A stretch of 64,000 nucleotides of DNA from an uncultured bacterium (GCA_902826835.1 CADEGH010000029.1:1-64000); one strand, 5' to 3'; shown: positions 26,706 through 35,560, counted from the stretch's first letter. Notes: a model not told the origin generated them from the letters alone. A program made the numbers and translations.

Positions 26706-27809
26706 TCAGGGCCGAGCCGCCCAAAGCGGCAATTCGCCGTCGCGCCCTTCTCGGCGGGCAATCCAGTCTTTCCACAGCGCCAAGACCAATGCGATGGTCA
26801 CGGGTCCCACGAAGAGACCGACCATTCCGAAGCTCATGAGGCCTCCCAGCACCCCTACGAACACGAAGAAGATCGGCATGTGCGTGGCCTGGCCGATGAA
26901 AATCGGGCGCAGGATGTTGTCCATCATGCTGATCACGAGGGTGCCCCAGATCGCCAGGAAAATGGCCCGGCCGGGGCGGTCATCCGCAAACAGGCTCAGA
27001 GCAGCGGGGATCCACACCAGGGGCGGGCCGAAGGGGATGAACGAGAAGATGAACGTGAGAACTCCGAGCAGGAGCGGAAAGCCCACGCCGGCCACCCAAA
27101 AGCCGAACGCCGCCACCACCGCTTGGGCGAGAGCGGTCATGAGAAGCCCGTAGACCACGGCGCGCACCGTTTCCCGCATCTTGGGAAGGAGCTCGGCAAG
27201 GCGGTTGCCACCGAGTTGCAGAGCCCCGAGTCGAGCCTGCTCCGAGAGGTTGTCGCCATGGCGAAACAGGAAAAACGCCGAGAAGATGCAGACTGCGATC
27301 TTGAACGCGTTTTCCACGATGTCGCCGAGCGCTCGGGTCGCCACCCCGATGAGCGTGTCCTTGTTTTGCTCCAGGATCACCGCGATGGCCCCTTTGTCGG
27401 TGGCCCCGGTGCGCAACGACTTCAGGCCCTCTTGCAGCGAGTCCCCCACGATCGGGAGATAGCCGAGCCAAGTCACGAGGTCGCCGGTCTCACCGGTGAT
27501 GAGACCTCGTACTTGCGAAATCAGGGCGTCCGCCTCCCCCGCCGCGAGAAGGCCCACCAGGCCGAGTGGCACCAAGATGAGGAGGAGGATTGCTAGGCTC
27601 ATGGCCAGGGGCGGCAGCGTGGCCGGGCCCGGGAGGCGCTTGCGGAGCCAGCGGTAAATCGGCCACAGCGCCACCGTGAGGATCATCGCCCACACGAGCG
27701 AGGTCACGAAGGGGTGAATCGTGGAGTAGAAGAGGATCCCGAGGCCCGTCAAGGCCACGACCACGAGGACACGGCGGAGGCGTTCGCTCTGAAAACCGAG
27801 TTCGCTCAT
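26706..27809 (-). CDS. AI-2E family permease
   Basis: A 367-residue membrane protein of the AI-2E (PerM/TqsA-like) transporter family. It has about eight hydrophobic segments in the usual pattern: two near the N terminus, one at about residue 66, a hydrophilic domain of about 85 residues, then a cluster ending in LGGLMSFGMVGLFVGPV, the family's conserved Gly-rich segment. Known members export small molecules or sodium; the cargo here is not predictable. It overlaps the stop of the metal-ABC permease gene by four bases (ATGA at 27806-27809), so it is translationally coupled to the metal-uptake genes upstream, which is an unusual neighbour for this family. Confidence 0.88.
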   Translation of the reverse strand: MSELGFQSERLRRVLVVVALTGLGILFYSTIHPFVTSLVWAMILTVALWPIYRWLRKRLPGPATLPPLAMSLAILLLILVPLGLVGLLAAGEADALISQVRGLITGETGDLVTWLGYLPIVGDSLQEGLKSLRTGATDKGAIAVILEQNKDTLIGVATRALGDIVENAFKIAVCIFSAFFLFRHGDNLSEQARLGALQLGGNRLAELLPKMRETVRAVVYGLLMTALAQAVVAAFGFWVAGVGFPLLLGVLTFIFSFIPFGPPLVWIPAALSLFADDRPGRAIFLAIWGTLVISMMDNILRPIFIGQATHMPIFFVFVGVLGGLMSFGMVGLFVGPVTIALVLALWKDWIARREGRDGELPLWAARP

Positions 27810-28711
27810 GCGGCCAGTTTAGGCGACGGAGGGGATGGGCGAAATCGGCTCCCGACCGCGGCAGTTCCTCGCATCGTGAGACATACCAAGATCACCGAAA
27901 AGGCCAGGGCGGGTCCGCTGGGCCAGTCCCGCGCGAGGGCCACATAGAAGGTCAGGGCCGCCGAAGCCACGCCGGCCAACGTGTTCATCAGTGCGTATAC
28001 CGCGGTGGTCCGGGTGAGCCCGCGCAAGAGGTACGGCGGAATCAGGAGCAGAGGCAACACCGCATCCGGTCCGACTACCGGCACCGTAGCGGACACGAAG
28101 GCGCCGAGTAGGCAGTAGGAAACGAGCAGCCAGGCACGGCGAGACTGACCGAGGAGACGGGCTTGGTCCGGATCCAAGGCGTTGCGCAAGAGAGGACGGC
28201 GGAGCCAGACCAGGGCGAATCCCAGAATCAAACTTGCCAACAAGACCCGCGTGGCTCCCCCCGATCGCACGGTGAGGAGTCGACCATGATGCAGCCATTC
28301 TTCGCTGAATTCGTGGAACGTGCTTTCGAGGAGGAACACCTCGGACAAGGCGCCGGCCACGACGAGCAGAAGCGCCAAGGGGGTCGCCACATCTCGGCTG
28401 CGCGGAGCCAGCGCGGCCGCCGCGACCAGGCCGACCAAAACCCCCAATCCAGCGCCGAAGGTCTGCACGAACTCCCCTGGTTCGGACCCCTGGATCCAAC
28501 CAAGCGTCACCAGGAGCGGGAAGCACAGGTACGAAAGTGAGACCCCCATCCCCGCGAGTTCCGGCACGACGAGTCCCAGCAGAGGGCTGCGCTGCGCGAA
28601 GATCAGGCCACCCAGGAGGGGGGCGACCAATCCGAGGCCCAGCGCCGCGAACAGACCCTCTCGGTAGAAGGACCAAATCTGCTCGGTGGCATCGCGGAGC
28701 CAGTCAACCAT
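27806..28711 (-). CDS. metal ABC transporter permease (ABC-3/ZnuB-like)
   Basis: A 301-residue inner-membrane permease of the ABC-3 group (zinc/manganese/iron uptake), with about eight to nine hydrophobic segments. Supporting segments are APLLGGLIFAQRSPLLGLV near the N terminus and the helix pair around LLGAFVSATVPVVGPDAVLPLL. The usual ALAH His of zinc permeases is replaced by PELAGMGVSL, so the transported metal may differ. It overlaps the ATPase gene by eight bases and the AI-2E gene by four. With the ATPase and binding protein, it forms a complete importer. Confidence 0.85.
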   Translation of the reverse strand: MVDWLRDATEQIWSFYREGLFAALGLGLVAPLLGGLIFAQRSPLLGLVVPELAGMGVSLSYLCFPLLVTLGWIQGSEPGEFVQTFGAGLGVLVGLVAAAALAPRSRDVATPLALLLVVAGALSEVFLLESTFHEFSEEWLHHGRLLTVRSGGATRVLLASLILGFALVWLRRPLLRNALDPDQARLLGQSRRAWLLVSYCLLGAFVSATVPVVGPDAVLPLLLIPPYLLRGLTRTTAVYALMNTLAGVASAALTFYVALARDWPSGPALAFSVILVCLTMRGTAAVGSRFRPSPPSPKLAA

Positions 28712-29348
28712 GGCTCACCGCCCGGGTCGAAAGCGCGCCGTCTTCGAGCACCCAGGTCTGCCCCGCGTGTTTGGGTCCGTCGAAGTGGTCATGGGTGATC
28801 ACGATCACGATGCGAGCGGGATCGCGGGCGAGATCGGACAAAAGCTGCCAGAGCGACAGCGCGGACCTCCGATCCATGCCCGAGGTAGGCTCATCGAGAA
28901 TCCACAACCTCGCCTCCTGCGCGAGGGCCCGCGCCACCGTGACTCGCTGGCGCTGGCCGCCGGACAGCCGCTCCAAGGAGTGATGCGCCAAAGACTCCAT
29001 GCCGACCTGCTGAAGCGCGTGGCTCGCCGCGCCGCCACGCTTTTCCCGGGGCCAGCCATCGGGAAGCCCGAGTTCGATCCACTCCGCCACCGTGATCGGG
29101 ATCGCGATGGGCAACGCCTGCAATTGGGGGACGTAGCTCCGACCTCCCTTGGGAGTCAACTCCACGCTTCCCCGAATCGGTGCGAGCAGGCCCAGAAAAG
29201 TGCGAGCCAACGTCGTCTTTCCCGAGCCATTGGCGCCGAACAAGACGTGAAGCCGCCCCCCTTCCAGGGTGGCCTGCGGAACCGATGCGATGACCTCGCG
29301 CCCGTAACCCGCCTGCAGCTCTCGGACTTCGAGCCGAGCTACGTTCAC
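28704..29348 (-). CDS. metal ABC transporter ATP-binding protein (ZnuC-like)
   Basis: A 214-residue ABC ATPase. It has Walker A GANGSGKT (38-45), the Q-loop in SYVPQLQAL, signature LSGGQRQR, Walker B LWILDEPTSGMD and the switch His in ITHDH. Length and neighbours fit the ATPase of an ABC-3 metal importer. The start is GTG at 29348, because it overlaps the stop of the binding-protein gene (GTGA at 29345-29348) and the domain begins at once; the longer frame adds no domain sequence. Acts on the cytoplasmic face. Confidence 0.9.
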   Translation of the reverse strand: MNVARLEVRELQAGYGREVIASVPQATLEGGRLHVLFGANGSGKTTLARTFLGLLAPIRGSVELTPKGGRSYVPQLQALPIAIPITVAEWIELGLPDGWPREKRGGAASHALQQVGMESLAHHSLERLSGGQRQRVTVARALAQEARLWILDEPTSGMDRRSALSLWQLLSDLARDPARIVIVITHDHFDGPKHAGQTWVLEDGALSTRAVSHG

Positions 29349-30247
29349 GGTTTCAGGCCTGCGGCCAGGCTGTTCACGACATGGTCCATGAACACGATCC
29401 AACCCGCGGTGTCCCCGTCCGTGGTGCTGGAGGTCGGGAGCACCAAGACTCGGGCGCCGATCAACTCCGCGAGTTTTTCGGCACTCTCGGTCTTGCCCCG
29501 GGGGGCAATGACGACCCTCACCTTGGCGAGTTTGGCGGGTTCGACCAAGGATCCGAGATGCCCCGCACTAGGAGCGACCCCCGGCTTGGGCTCGAGCCTC
29601 GCCTGAATCTTCAGGCCGAAGCGCTCCGCGAAATAAACCCAAGTGTCGTGGGTCTCCAAGATGGACTGGCCGGCATAGGGACTCAGAGTCGCCTGCCAAG
29701 CCGCCATCTTGGCGTCCAGCTCAGCCTCGAATGACTGCAGGTTCGCGGTGAACTGCGCCGCCTGGTCAGCGCGCATCGAGGAGAGTCCCGCGGCGATGTT
29801 GCGGGCCAAAACACGCACCCGCTCGGGATCGAGGTTGTAGTGGGGATTGCCTTCGGGGTGGAGATCGACGCCCTCGGCCCGGGAGAGCGACGCCGGCCGT
29901 CCCATCGCCTCGACCCCCGCGGAGCCATTGATGAAGCCCTCGCCGCCGGGGCGCACCCGCGGATTCCGCGCCGCGTCCAGCAGGGCGGGCACCCAGGAGT
30001 GCTCGAGGCTCATTCCGATCTGAAGGAACACGTCCGCTTTGCGCACCCGATTGAGCATGGACGGACGCACGCTCACGAGGTGGATGTCCTCGGTTCCCGA
30101 GGTGAGGGAATGGACGGAGACCTGCTCTCCACCGATGCGGCGTGCCAGATCGGCGAGGTCCGGTTGCGTGGTCACGACTTGGAGAGGCTGCGCGGCCAAA
30201 GACGCCGCGAGCACGAGCCACCCCACCCAAAGCTGTTGGATTCGCAT
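29345..30247 (-). CDS. metal ABC transporter substrate-binding protein (ZnuA-like)
   Basis: A 300-residue periplasmic binding protein with a signal peptide (hydrophobic core about residues 7-18, cleavage near SLAAQP). Potential metal-binding residues lie at the expected places: DIHLVSVRPS for the first His, NPHYNLDP for the second and THDTWVYFAERFGL for the third, though each motif departs from the usual zinc pattern. There is no His-rich loop between the first two sites, which favours Mn or Fe over Zn, or a high-affinity zinc protein without a loop. There is no lipobox. It is 10 bases downstream of the porin gene. Confidence 0.85.
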   Translation of the reverse strand: MRIQQLWVGWLVLAASLAAQPLQVVTTQPDLADLARRIGGEQVSVHSLTSGTEDIHLVSVRPSMLNRVRKADVFLQIGMSLEHSWVPALLDAARNPRVRPGGEGFINGSAGVEAMGRPASLSRAEGVDLHPEGNPHYNLDPERVRVLARNIAAGLSSMRADQAAQFTANLQSFEAELDAKMAAWQATLSPYAGQSILETHDTWVYFAERFGLKIQARLEPKPGVAPSAGHLGSLVEPAKLAKVRVVIAPRGKTESAEKLAELIGARVLVLPTSSTTDGDTAGWIVFMDHVVNSLAAGLKP

Positions 30248-30257
30248 GGAGTTCCTT

Positions 30258-31670
30258 TCACCAGCTCAAGGCGTGGCCGTGGCTGCCCAAGACAGTCGTC
30301 CATTGAATCATCGCGGCTCCGAATTCATCGTCCGCGAGGTCATCCTCGTACCACCGCAGTTCGAGCCGGAGGCGATTGAACTCGTCAATCCAGTGAGTGA
30401 CAAAAACGCCCGCATCCCACCAGTCCGCCGAGGCATCGGTGGCCCGCTCGAACCAGTCGACCGAAGCACCCACCGACCAGCGGGAATCGAAGGCGTATTC
30501 ACCATACACGTAGAAACCGAAGGCGTCTTCTTCGAAGACCTCTCCCGAAATCGCCGTCTCCTTCTTCTTCTTAGCTTCTTCGGCTTCGAACTCGGCTCGT
30601 TGGAAGAAGGCTTCTGCGCCCAAGGTGAACGCCTGCCCGGTGGTCTCGTCGCGCCACTTGAAGGTCGCATCGAGGCCGAAGGTTCGCTGGTGCCGATCGA
30701 AGGCGAGAATCTCGCCAGATTCCTCCTCCTCGAATTCGCGAATATGCGGAGCCCAGAGCGCGCTCGCTCCGACCTGGAGAGTGGACTCCTCCCCGAGTTC
30801 GAACAGAGCCGTCACCCGGGCGGTGAGCGCAAAATCGTCGACTCCCCGCTTGCCGATACCATCGAAGTCGAACCCCTCTTCGTGGTGGTGTCCGCCCAAG
30901 TCCACCGGGACGATTGGATGCGAGTCCCCATCCGGCGAGTTCAGGAGTCCTACCGACCAGCGCAGGAGATTCGCCTCCCCGAGGCCAAACCAATGGTGCA
31001 GTTCGAGGCCCGTTCCCCGGAGCGAACCTCCGAGGTATTCCTGCAACACCCCGGGTTTGTCCACCATAGGAAGTTCGGCGTCATGGATGGGCGAGAGTTT
31101 GCCGAAGTCGGAATTGAACCGACCGAACTTCAAGCTGAAGGTATCGGGCAAACCCTGATCGAGCACGCCGAACGCCTCTTCGAGTTCGACTTCCTCTTCG
31201 TCGAAATGAATGTACACGTAGTAGGCGAGGATCGGGTCCACCCGCCCCGAGAACCCGAGTTCGACTTCGCGAAGGACGAACTGGTTCAGGGAATTGAAGC
31301 TGTCACGGCGGTCTGACCACCCAAGCACGAAGTCTCCGAGCACGGAGATCGCCGGGTTGAACGCATTGTCGAATCTCGAGGATTGACTCGCCGCGCGAAT
31401 CCCGGAGCGCTCCGTCAGCCGGTCGATCTGCCCCGCCAACGCCCGGTCCTGCGAGTCTGCCCGCTCGCTCTGCAACTCCCCTTCCACGCCCTGGAGGCGC
31501 GATTCGAGAGCCGCGATCCGCGACACGTAGCGCTGCTCCATGGCCTGAAGCTGCTGCTCGTACCACTCCCGCGGTTCGGATTGGGCGAACCCCTGAGAAA
31601 CCACCCCGAGCGCCAAACCAATCCCCACGATCGCACGAAGGCCCATCGGCCCCTGAATGAAAAACGACAT
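30258..31670 (-). CDS. outer-membrane porin-like protein, metal-uptake linked
   Basis: A 470-residue predicted beta-barrel. After a signal peptide ending near SQGFAQ there is a coiled-coil-prone stretch (about residues 40-85, rich in Gln, Glu, Arg), as in trimeric porins anchored to the cell wall. It continues with alternating hydrophobic/polar strands (for example FSLKFGRFNSDFGKL, and the aromatic-ended FRWYED-like strands near the end). Two acidic/His clusters stand out: GGHHHEEGFDFD (about residues 258-269) and FEEEESGEI. The C terminus is HGHALSW, with the aromatic last residue common in outer-membrane proteins. The stop lies 10 bases before the metal-binding protein gene, supporting a role in metal entry. 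Confidence 0.78.
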   Translation of the reverse strand: MSFFIQGPMGLRAIVGIGLALGVVSQGFAQSEPREWYEQQLQAMEQRYVSRIAALESRLQGVEGELQSERADSQDRALAGQIDRLTERSGIRAASQSSRFDNAFNPAISVLGDFVLGWSDRRDSFNSLNQFVLREVELGFSGRVDPILAYYVYIHFDEEEVELEEAFGVLDQGLPDTFSLKFGRFNSDFGKLSPIHDAELPMVDKPGVLQEYLGGSLRGTGLELHHWFGLGEANLLRWSVGLLNSPDGDSHPIVPVDLGGHHHEEGFDFDGIGKRGVDDFALTARVTALFELGEESTLQVGASALWAPHIREFEEEESGEILAFDRHQRTFGLDATFKWRDETTGQAFTLGAEAFFQRAEFEAEEAKKKKETAISGEVFEEDAFGFYVYGEYAFDSRWSVGASVDWFERATDASADWWDAGVFVTHWIDEFNRLRLELRWYEDDLADDEFGAAMIQWTTVLGSHGHALSW

Positions 31671-31915
31671 TCCAACACTCCTTCGGCCGCGACGACAGTC
31701 GAGACCGGGTCCTGAGAAGATCCGATGAGGGTTGGAGCCTCTCCCGGTGCGTGGGATCCCGGGTGCTCTTCAGCGGCGGGAATTCAGGGAACGTGCTTTC
31801 GCCCGGGCGATCGCTCACGCGAATTTCACCCACGCAGACCCGCACCCTGAATCTGATCCTGAATCGGCACCCAAAAGCCCAGTCCGATGAACTGGCTCCT
31901 CCGACGATGAAACGC

Positions 31916-32236
31916 TCAGGAGCTTCGCGGGGGGCCGCGCGAGTTTGGGAGGTCGAAGGGGCAAGAACTGGGCGCGTGCCAGACCGGATCGGTATCGAGG
32001 GCCTTGTCCTGGACCTCGACCGTCCAGGTCGAGCGCTCCAGAGGAATGTCGAGCTTCGGCGCAAGTGCAAATTCGCAGACCGCGCAGTCGCCGTGCCCGT
32101 GGGCTTCCCGCTCTCCGGGTTCGTGGTGATGAGAGTGCAGAGCGGCCCAAAGTGGCAAGGCCCAGAGCAGGAAACTCAACGCCCCGAGGCCCAAGCGGGC
32201 GCGTAGGCGAAGAGGAATTTCCGGCGGAATCACCAC
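31916..32236 (-). CDS. small His-rich membrane-anchored protein
   Basis: A 106-residue protein with one hydrophobic N-terminal segment (LGLGALSFLLWALPLWAAL) followed by a His cluster HSHHHEPGEREAHGHGDC and a CAVC pair. The His and Cys residues would bind Zn, Cu or similar metal in the periplasm. It has the feel of DUF2946-like proteins found with metal or copper genes, but the match is not certain. The start is GTG at 32236. It is the first minus-strand gene before the porin/ABC operon, separated by 245 bases in which I see no clear Zur or MntR-like dyad. Confidence 0.7.
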   Translation of the reverse strand: MVIPPEIPLRLRARLGLGALSFLLWALPLWAALHSHHHEPGEREAHGHGDCAVCEFALAPKLDIPLERSTWTVEVQDKALDTDPVWHAPSSCPFDLPNSRGPPRSS

Positions 32237-32324
32237 GCCCTAAGCGTAGGTGGGATCCGCCCTCTGTCAAGTTGGGGGGTGGCAAGCCGGGCCCAGTGGT
32301 TAAGATCCAGTCCGAGTCCTCACC

Positions 32325-32924
32325 ATGAGCATTTCCGTTCCCGAAATCCGCATCATCGCGCGTCCTCAGGCCCACCCGAACAAGTGTGACTTCGACGTCG
32401 ATCGCAGCGTGATCGACGGCACCGCATACTTCGGAACTGCCGACAGCGCCGCGTCCTCTCCCCTCCCCGCCGCCATCTTCGCCCTCGGAGGAATTGCGTC
32501 GGTGATGATCCGAGCTCAACGCATCACCGTCACAAAAGCGGACAGTGGAGATTGGGCCACTCTGGCGCGCCAGGTGGGAGCGGCCATCCGTGCCCAACTG
32601 CAGTCCGGCCTCGCGCCGATCGCGCCTGGCACCGCCGCTGCCACCCCGAAGGACGAGATGATTCGCGAAAAGGTGCAGCGCATCCTCGACGAAGAGGTCA
32701 ACCCCGCGATCGCGATGCACGGCGGCACGATCAGCATTCTCGATGTTCAAGCCGGCATCGTCTACGTGAAGATGGGCGGCGGTTGCCACGGTTGCGCTTC
32801 GTCCACGGCCACCCTCAAGCAGGGCGTGGAACAGACCGTGAAAGCACGAGTTCCGGAAGTGGTCGAGATCCTCGACACGACCGACCATGCCTCCGGCACC
32901 AACCCGTACTACTCGCCGGCCTGA
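32325..32924 (+). CDS. Nfu-type iron-sulfur cluster carrier
   Basis: A 199-residue protein in two parts. The N-terminal 95 residues contain two Nfu-N-like stretches (NKCDFDVDRSVI, then ASSPLPAAIFALGGIASVMI). The C-terminal NifU domain has the cluster-binding CxxC in GGGCHGCASS (Cys154, Cys157) with the usual VKMGGGC strand before it. Nfu proteins carry [4Fe-4S] clusters to target apoproteins. The radical SAM and ferredoxin genes in this window would be users of such clusters, but there is no direct link. The DUF971 gene begins 15 bases after its stop. Confidence 0.9.
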   Translation: MSISVPEIRIIARPQAHPNKCDFDVDRSVIDGTAYFGTADSAASSPLPAAIFALGGIASVMIRAQRITVTKADSGDWATLARQVGAAIRAQLQSGLAPIAPGTAAATPKDEMIREKVQRILDEEVNPAIAMHGGTISILDVQAGIVYVKMGGGCHGCASSTATLKQGVEQTVKARVPEVVEILDTTDHASGTNPYYSPA

Positions 32925-32939
32925 TCGACCGTCGGATCC

Positions 32940-33287
32940 ATGAGCTACCCTCCGCCTCATCCCACCGACGCGCGTCTTCTCGCCACCGAACTGCTCGAAA
33001 TCTCCTGGTCGGACGGATCGAAGCTCCACTATCCTCCCGACCATCTGCGGGCGTCTTGCCCGTGCGCGCAGTGTGCTCCCACCGTGCCCACGGAGGCGCC
33101 GAAGACCACCCGCGACTTCGTCGGGGTGCGCATTCGCAGCCTTGGCGAAATCGGGTCGTACGCATTTCGCATCGCGTTCACAGACGGGCACGAACTCGGC
33201 ATCTACACGTGGCCGAAACTCCGGGAGGTCGGTTTCCCGGAGGGCCATGCGCCGAAGCCGCTCGAACTGCCGGTATTCGAGGTTTGA
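32940..33287 (+). CDS. DUF971 domain protein (GBBH-like N-terminal)
   Basis: A 115-residue protein with the DUF971 signature: EISWSDGSKLHYPPDHLRASCPCAQC, read as two halves, and the downstream tripeptides DGHELGIYTW. The domain also forms the N terminus of gamma-butyrobetaine hydroxylase, where Cys/His residues bind Zn; the CPCAQC group here could do so. DUF971 proteins often lie near Fe-S assembly genes, and this one sits between nfu and a DUF4863 gene, which fits an Fe-S role. Confidence 0.82.
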   Translation: MSYPPPHPTDARLLATELLEISWSDGSKLHYPPDHLRASCPCAQCAPTVPTEAPKTTRDFVGVRIRSLGEIGSYAFRIAFTDGHELGIYTWPKLREVGFPEGHAPKPLELPVFEV

Positions 33288-33293
33288 TCCACC

Positions 33294-33755
33294 ATGGCTG
33301 ATCTGAAATCGCTCCTCGCACCCGTCTCGAAGGTGGTCGTTCGGCTCGACCTCACCCAACCGGCTGCGGCCGAAGCGGAACTCAATCGCCAATTTCCGCC
33401 CGAGGGTGCGGTCGTGGAGGCACTCGCGACGGCGGCCCGCGAAGCCTTGGCCGCAGGCACGATTTGCCAGCGCGGAGAGCCCGGGATGAAATTTTCCCGC
33501 GTCCTGAAGCCCGAGCAGGACGTCGCGGGTTGCTCGATCGACGCGGTGTACATGAATTCCTCGAAGGGGCCCTGGCACACCCACCTGAAGGGTGAAGTCT
33601 GCCTGTGCCTCCCCGACTCCCCGAGTGCCCAGTTCGAGGGCAGGAGCGCCGCCTGGATGGTGCTCCCGGTCGGGTCGAGGCACGAGCCTACGGTGACCGG
33701 CGGAGCCATGCTGATCTTGTACTGGTGGCCCGAAGGCGCGGTGGCTTGGGGTTGA
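33294..33755 (+). CDS. DUF4863 family protein
   Basis: A 153-residue cupin-like protein. The segments KFSRVLKPEQD, SIDAVYMNSSKGPWHTHLKGE, and GSRHEPTVTGGAMLILYWWPEG match what I recall of DUF4863, which includes 4-hydroxylaminobenzoate lyase (PnbB). Two His-containing stretches (WHTH and SRHEP) could bind a metal in a beta-barrel. The ATG at 33294 follows the DUF971 stop by six bases. Neighbours give no hint of nitroaromatic degradation, so the reaction is uncertain. Confidence 0.8.
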   Translation: MADLKSLLAPVSKVVVRLDLTQPAAAEAELNRQFPPEGAVVEALATAAREALAAGTICQRGEPGMKFSRVLKPEQDVAGCSIDAVYMNSSKGPWHTHLKGEVCLCLPDSPSAQFEGRSAAWMVLPVGSRHEPTVTGGAMLILYWWPEGAVAWG

Positions 33756-33819
33756 GCCCGCCCGGTACCGAGCCCGTCGCGATGACCCCGTGCGCCCACC
33801 CGATCAGAGACTCGGGAGC

Positions 33820-34155
33820 ATGAGCCTCACGCTGCGGGTCGAACTCACCGGCCAAGATTGGAGTCCTTCCGAGGACCGAGCGCCTGTCAAGCTCGTCGTG
33901 AACGGCATTCCGCTGGAGCTGCACACCCGGAGAGAATCCGGCGGTCGCACCTTTCGGTCCCACTACTTCATCGTGGCCACCGTGACAGAAATCCGCGTTG
34001 CGCCCAGTGGGCAGGACCGCGCCTGGAGAGAGGTCAGACTCACCCTCGATCCCCGGGAAGGCGAGGCCTTGGTGCGGGACTGGCCCACGCTCGAGATTGC
34101 CGCCGGAGAATCGCCGTCCCTTCATGTTGCTGCACCGGATCGCTTCGAGGTCTGA
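33820..34155 (+). CDS. small protein of unknown function
   Basis: A 111-residue, beta-rich protein (alternating short strands such as LTLRVELTGQDW, PVKLVVNGIPLELH and RTFRSHYFIVATVTEI) with no Cys and no signal peptide. I recognise no family. The ATG at 33820 is chosen over a GTG ten codons earlier because a GGGAG stands just before it and the strand pattern begins immediately. It follows the DUF4863 gene by 64 bases and is convergent with the AlaX-like gene. It may be a small cytoplasmic beta-sandwich accessory protein. Confidence 0.55.
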   Translation: MSLTLRVELTGQDWSPSEDRAPVKLVVNGIPLELHTRRESGGRTFRSHYFIVATVTEIRVAPSGQDRAWREVRLTLDPREGEALVRDWPTLEIAAGESPSLHVAAPDRFEV

Positions 34156-34230
34156 GCGCTCCGTTGGCGCCGATCCTCGCGAACGCGCCGCGTCCCATGG
34201 GGGCCAAAGCAGACACGAGCGACGCAACGT

Positions 34231-35424
34231 TCACGGAGTTTGAGCCAGGCTCCAAAAATCGGCACCGGCCGGCCATCGTCCCTCCGCGCGTTCCGGCCTT
34301 CCCCCGCCCCGCCCACCCGTGGCCTTGGCAAGGCGGCCGAGCCAGGCGCCCGCGTCGAAGGGGGCGGAGTCGCCCTTGACCGCGATGATGGTCACACCGT
34401 CGAAAGCCCCCACCCCGATCACCGCTTGCATGGCCGGAATGGTCCCGAGCTTCGTGGCCACTGCCCGCAGAGTTTCCACCGTCTCGCCGTCCAAGTACGC
34501 AATGACCCGATCCGCGGAGAGCTCGTCGTTCCTGGCCAAGATCCGCTCCAGCAGGCGCTGCACGTGGGCCGCCCGGAAGATGCCGAGACTCTCTTGGGCT
34601 TCCTTCACCGAGCCCCGCAGTTTTTCGATGCCCTGACGGACTTCGTAGGGACCGGTCGTGAACAGTTTGCCGAGGGCGACGAGCTCGTCGGAGCGGGACT
34701 TGAGTTCGGACAGAGCGGCCCGTCCGGCCAGGAAGGCCACCCTCATCTTGCCCTTCGCCCGATCAAGGCCCGTCACCGTGAGCGGACCGATCTGCGCCGT
34801 GCGGGTGCAATGAGTGCCCCCGCAGGGAGACACGTCGAATCCCTCGATGCTCACCACCCGAATCCGCTCTTCGACGCTGGGCGCCCGGCGGAGCGGGAGG
34901 GACCGCAACTCGACCTCGGAAGGGAACCACGCGCGCACCGGTACGTCGTCTTCAATCCATCGATTGGCCAGGGCTTCCGCCTCCGCCACCCGACTTTCCC
35001 CGATCGACTCCAAATCCGTGTCGATGGTACAGGCACTCCCGAACAGGCGGGAGGATACGGTTTCGGCCCCCGCCACCTCCTGGAGGGCCCGTGAAAGGAG
35101 GTGCTGACCGGTGTGGAGCGCCATGTGGAGGCGGCGCCGGGCTCGGTCAACAGAGCAGGTCACCTCGGGGAGGAGATCAGGAGGAGGGGCCTCCCCCAGA
35201 AGGTGATGGACCACCCCGGTAGCGTCGACCTGGGTGTCGACGACCAAAAGATCGCCGATGGTGCCGACGTCTCCAAGTTGGCCTCCGGACTCGGGATAGA
35301 ACCACGTTCGATCCAGGACCAGGGCGGGTGTGCCCTTCCAGGCGCCTACCCCCAGAATCCTGGCCTCGCCCCTCAGCACGAGCGGATCGGCGAAGTGTTC
35401 GAGGGTTGTGGATGGGAATGGCAT
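34231..35424 (-). CDS. alanyl-tRNA editing protein (AlaX-L-like)
   Basis: A 397-residue protein that is the AlaRS editing and C-terminal part without the aminoacylation domain. The editing site has the zinc motifs HTGQHLL (His104, His108) and CGGTHC (Cys201, His205). The N-terminal FYPESGGQLGDVG stretch is the usual AlaX/AlaRS beta-hairpin, and the C-terminal third resembles the DHHA1 domain with a Gly-rich GGRGGGRPE loop. Such proteins deacylate Ser- or Gly-tRNA(Ala). The ATG at 35424 was chosen because the frame upstream contains no domain sequence and the divergent gene lies there. It stands alone as a transcription unit. Confidence 0.88.
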   Translation of the reverse strand: MPFPSTTLEHFADPLVLRGEARILGVGAWKGTPALVLDRTWFYPESGGQLGDVGTIGDLLVVDTQVDATGVVHHLLGEAPPPDLLPEVTCSVDRARRRLHMALHTGQHLLSRALQEVAGAETVSSRLFGSACTIDTDLESIGESRVAEAEALANRWIEDDVPVRAWFPSEVELRSLPLRRAPSVEERIRVVSIEGFDVSPCGGTHCTRTAQIGPLTVTGLDRAKGKMRVAFLAGRAALSELKSRSDELVALGKLFTTGPYEVRQGIEKLRGSVKEAQESLGIFRAAHVQRLLERILARNDELSADRVIAYLDGETVETLRAVATKLGTIPAMQAVIGVGAFDGVTIIAVKGDSAPFDAGAWLGRLAKATGGRGGGRPERAEGRWPAGADFWSLAQTP

Positions 35425-35560
35425 AGTCTGGGGTTGTAGCAACCGGAAGTCGATCGCCGCGCCCGAGAAAGGCCGCGCGACTTGCCTCGTAAGACCTCGG
35501 TTCGACCAGGGGCCTCGCCGTTCGCGCCGAGCCTCGTTTCCCAAATTGGAGTCTCCAACC

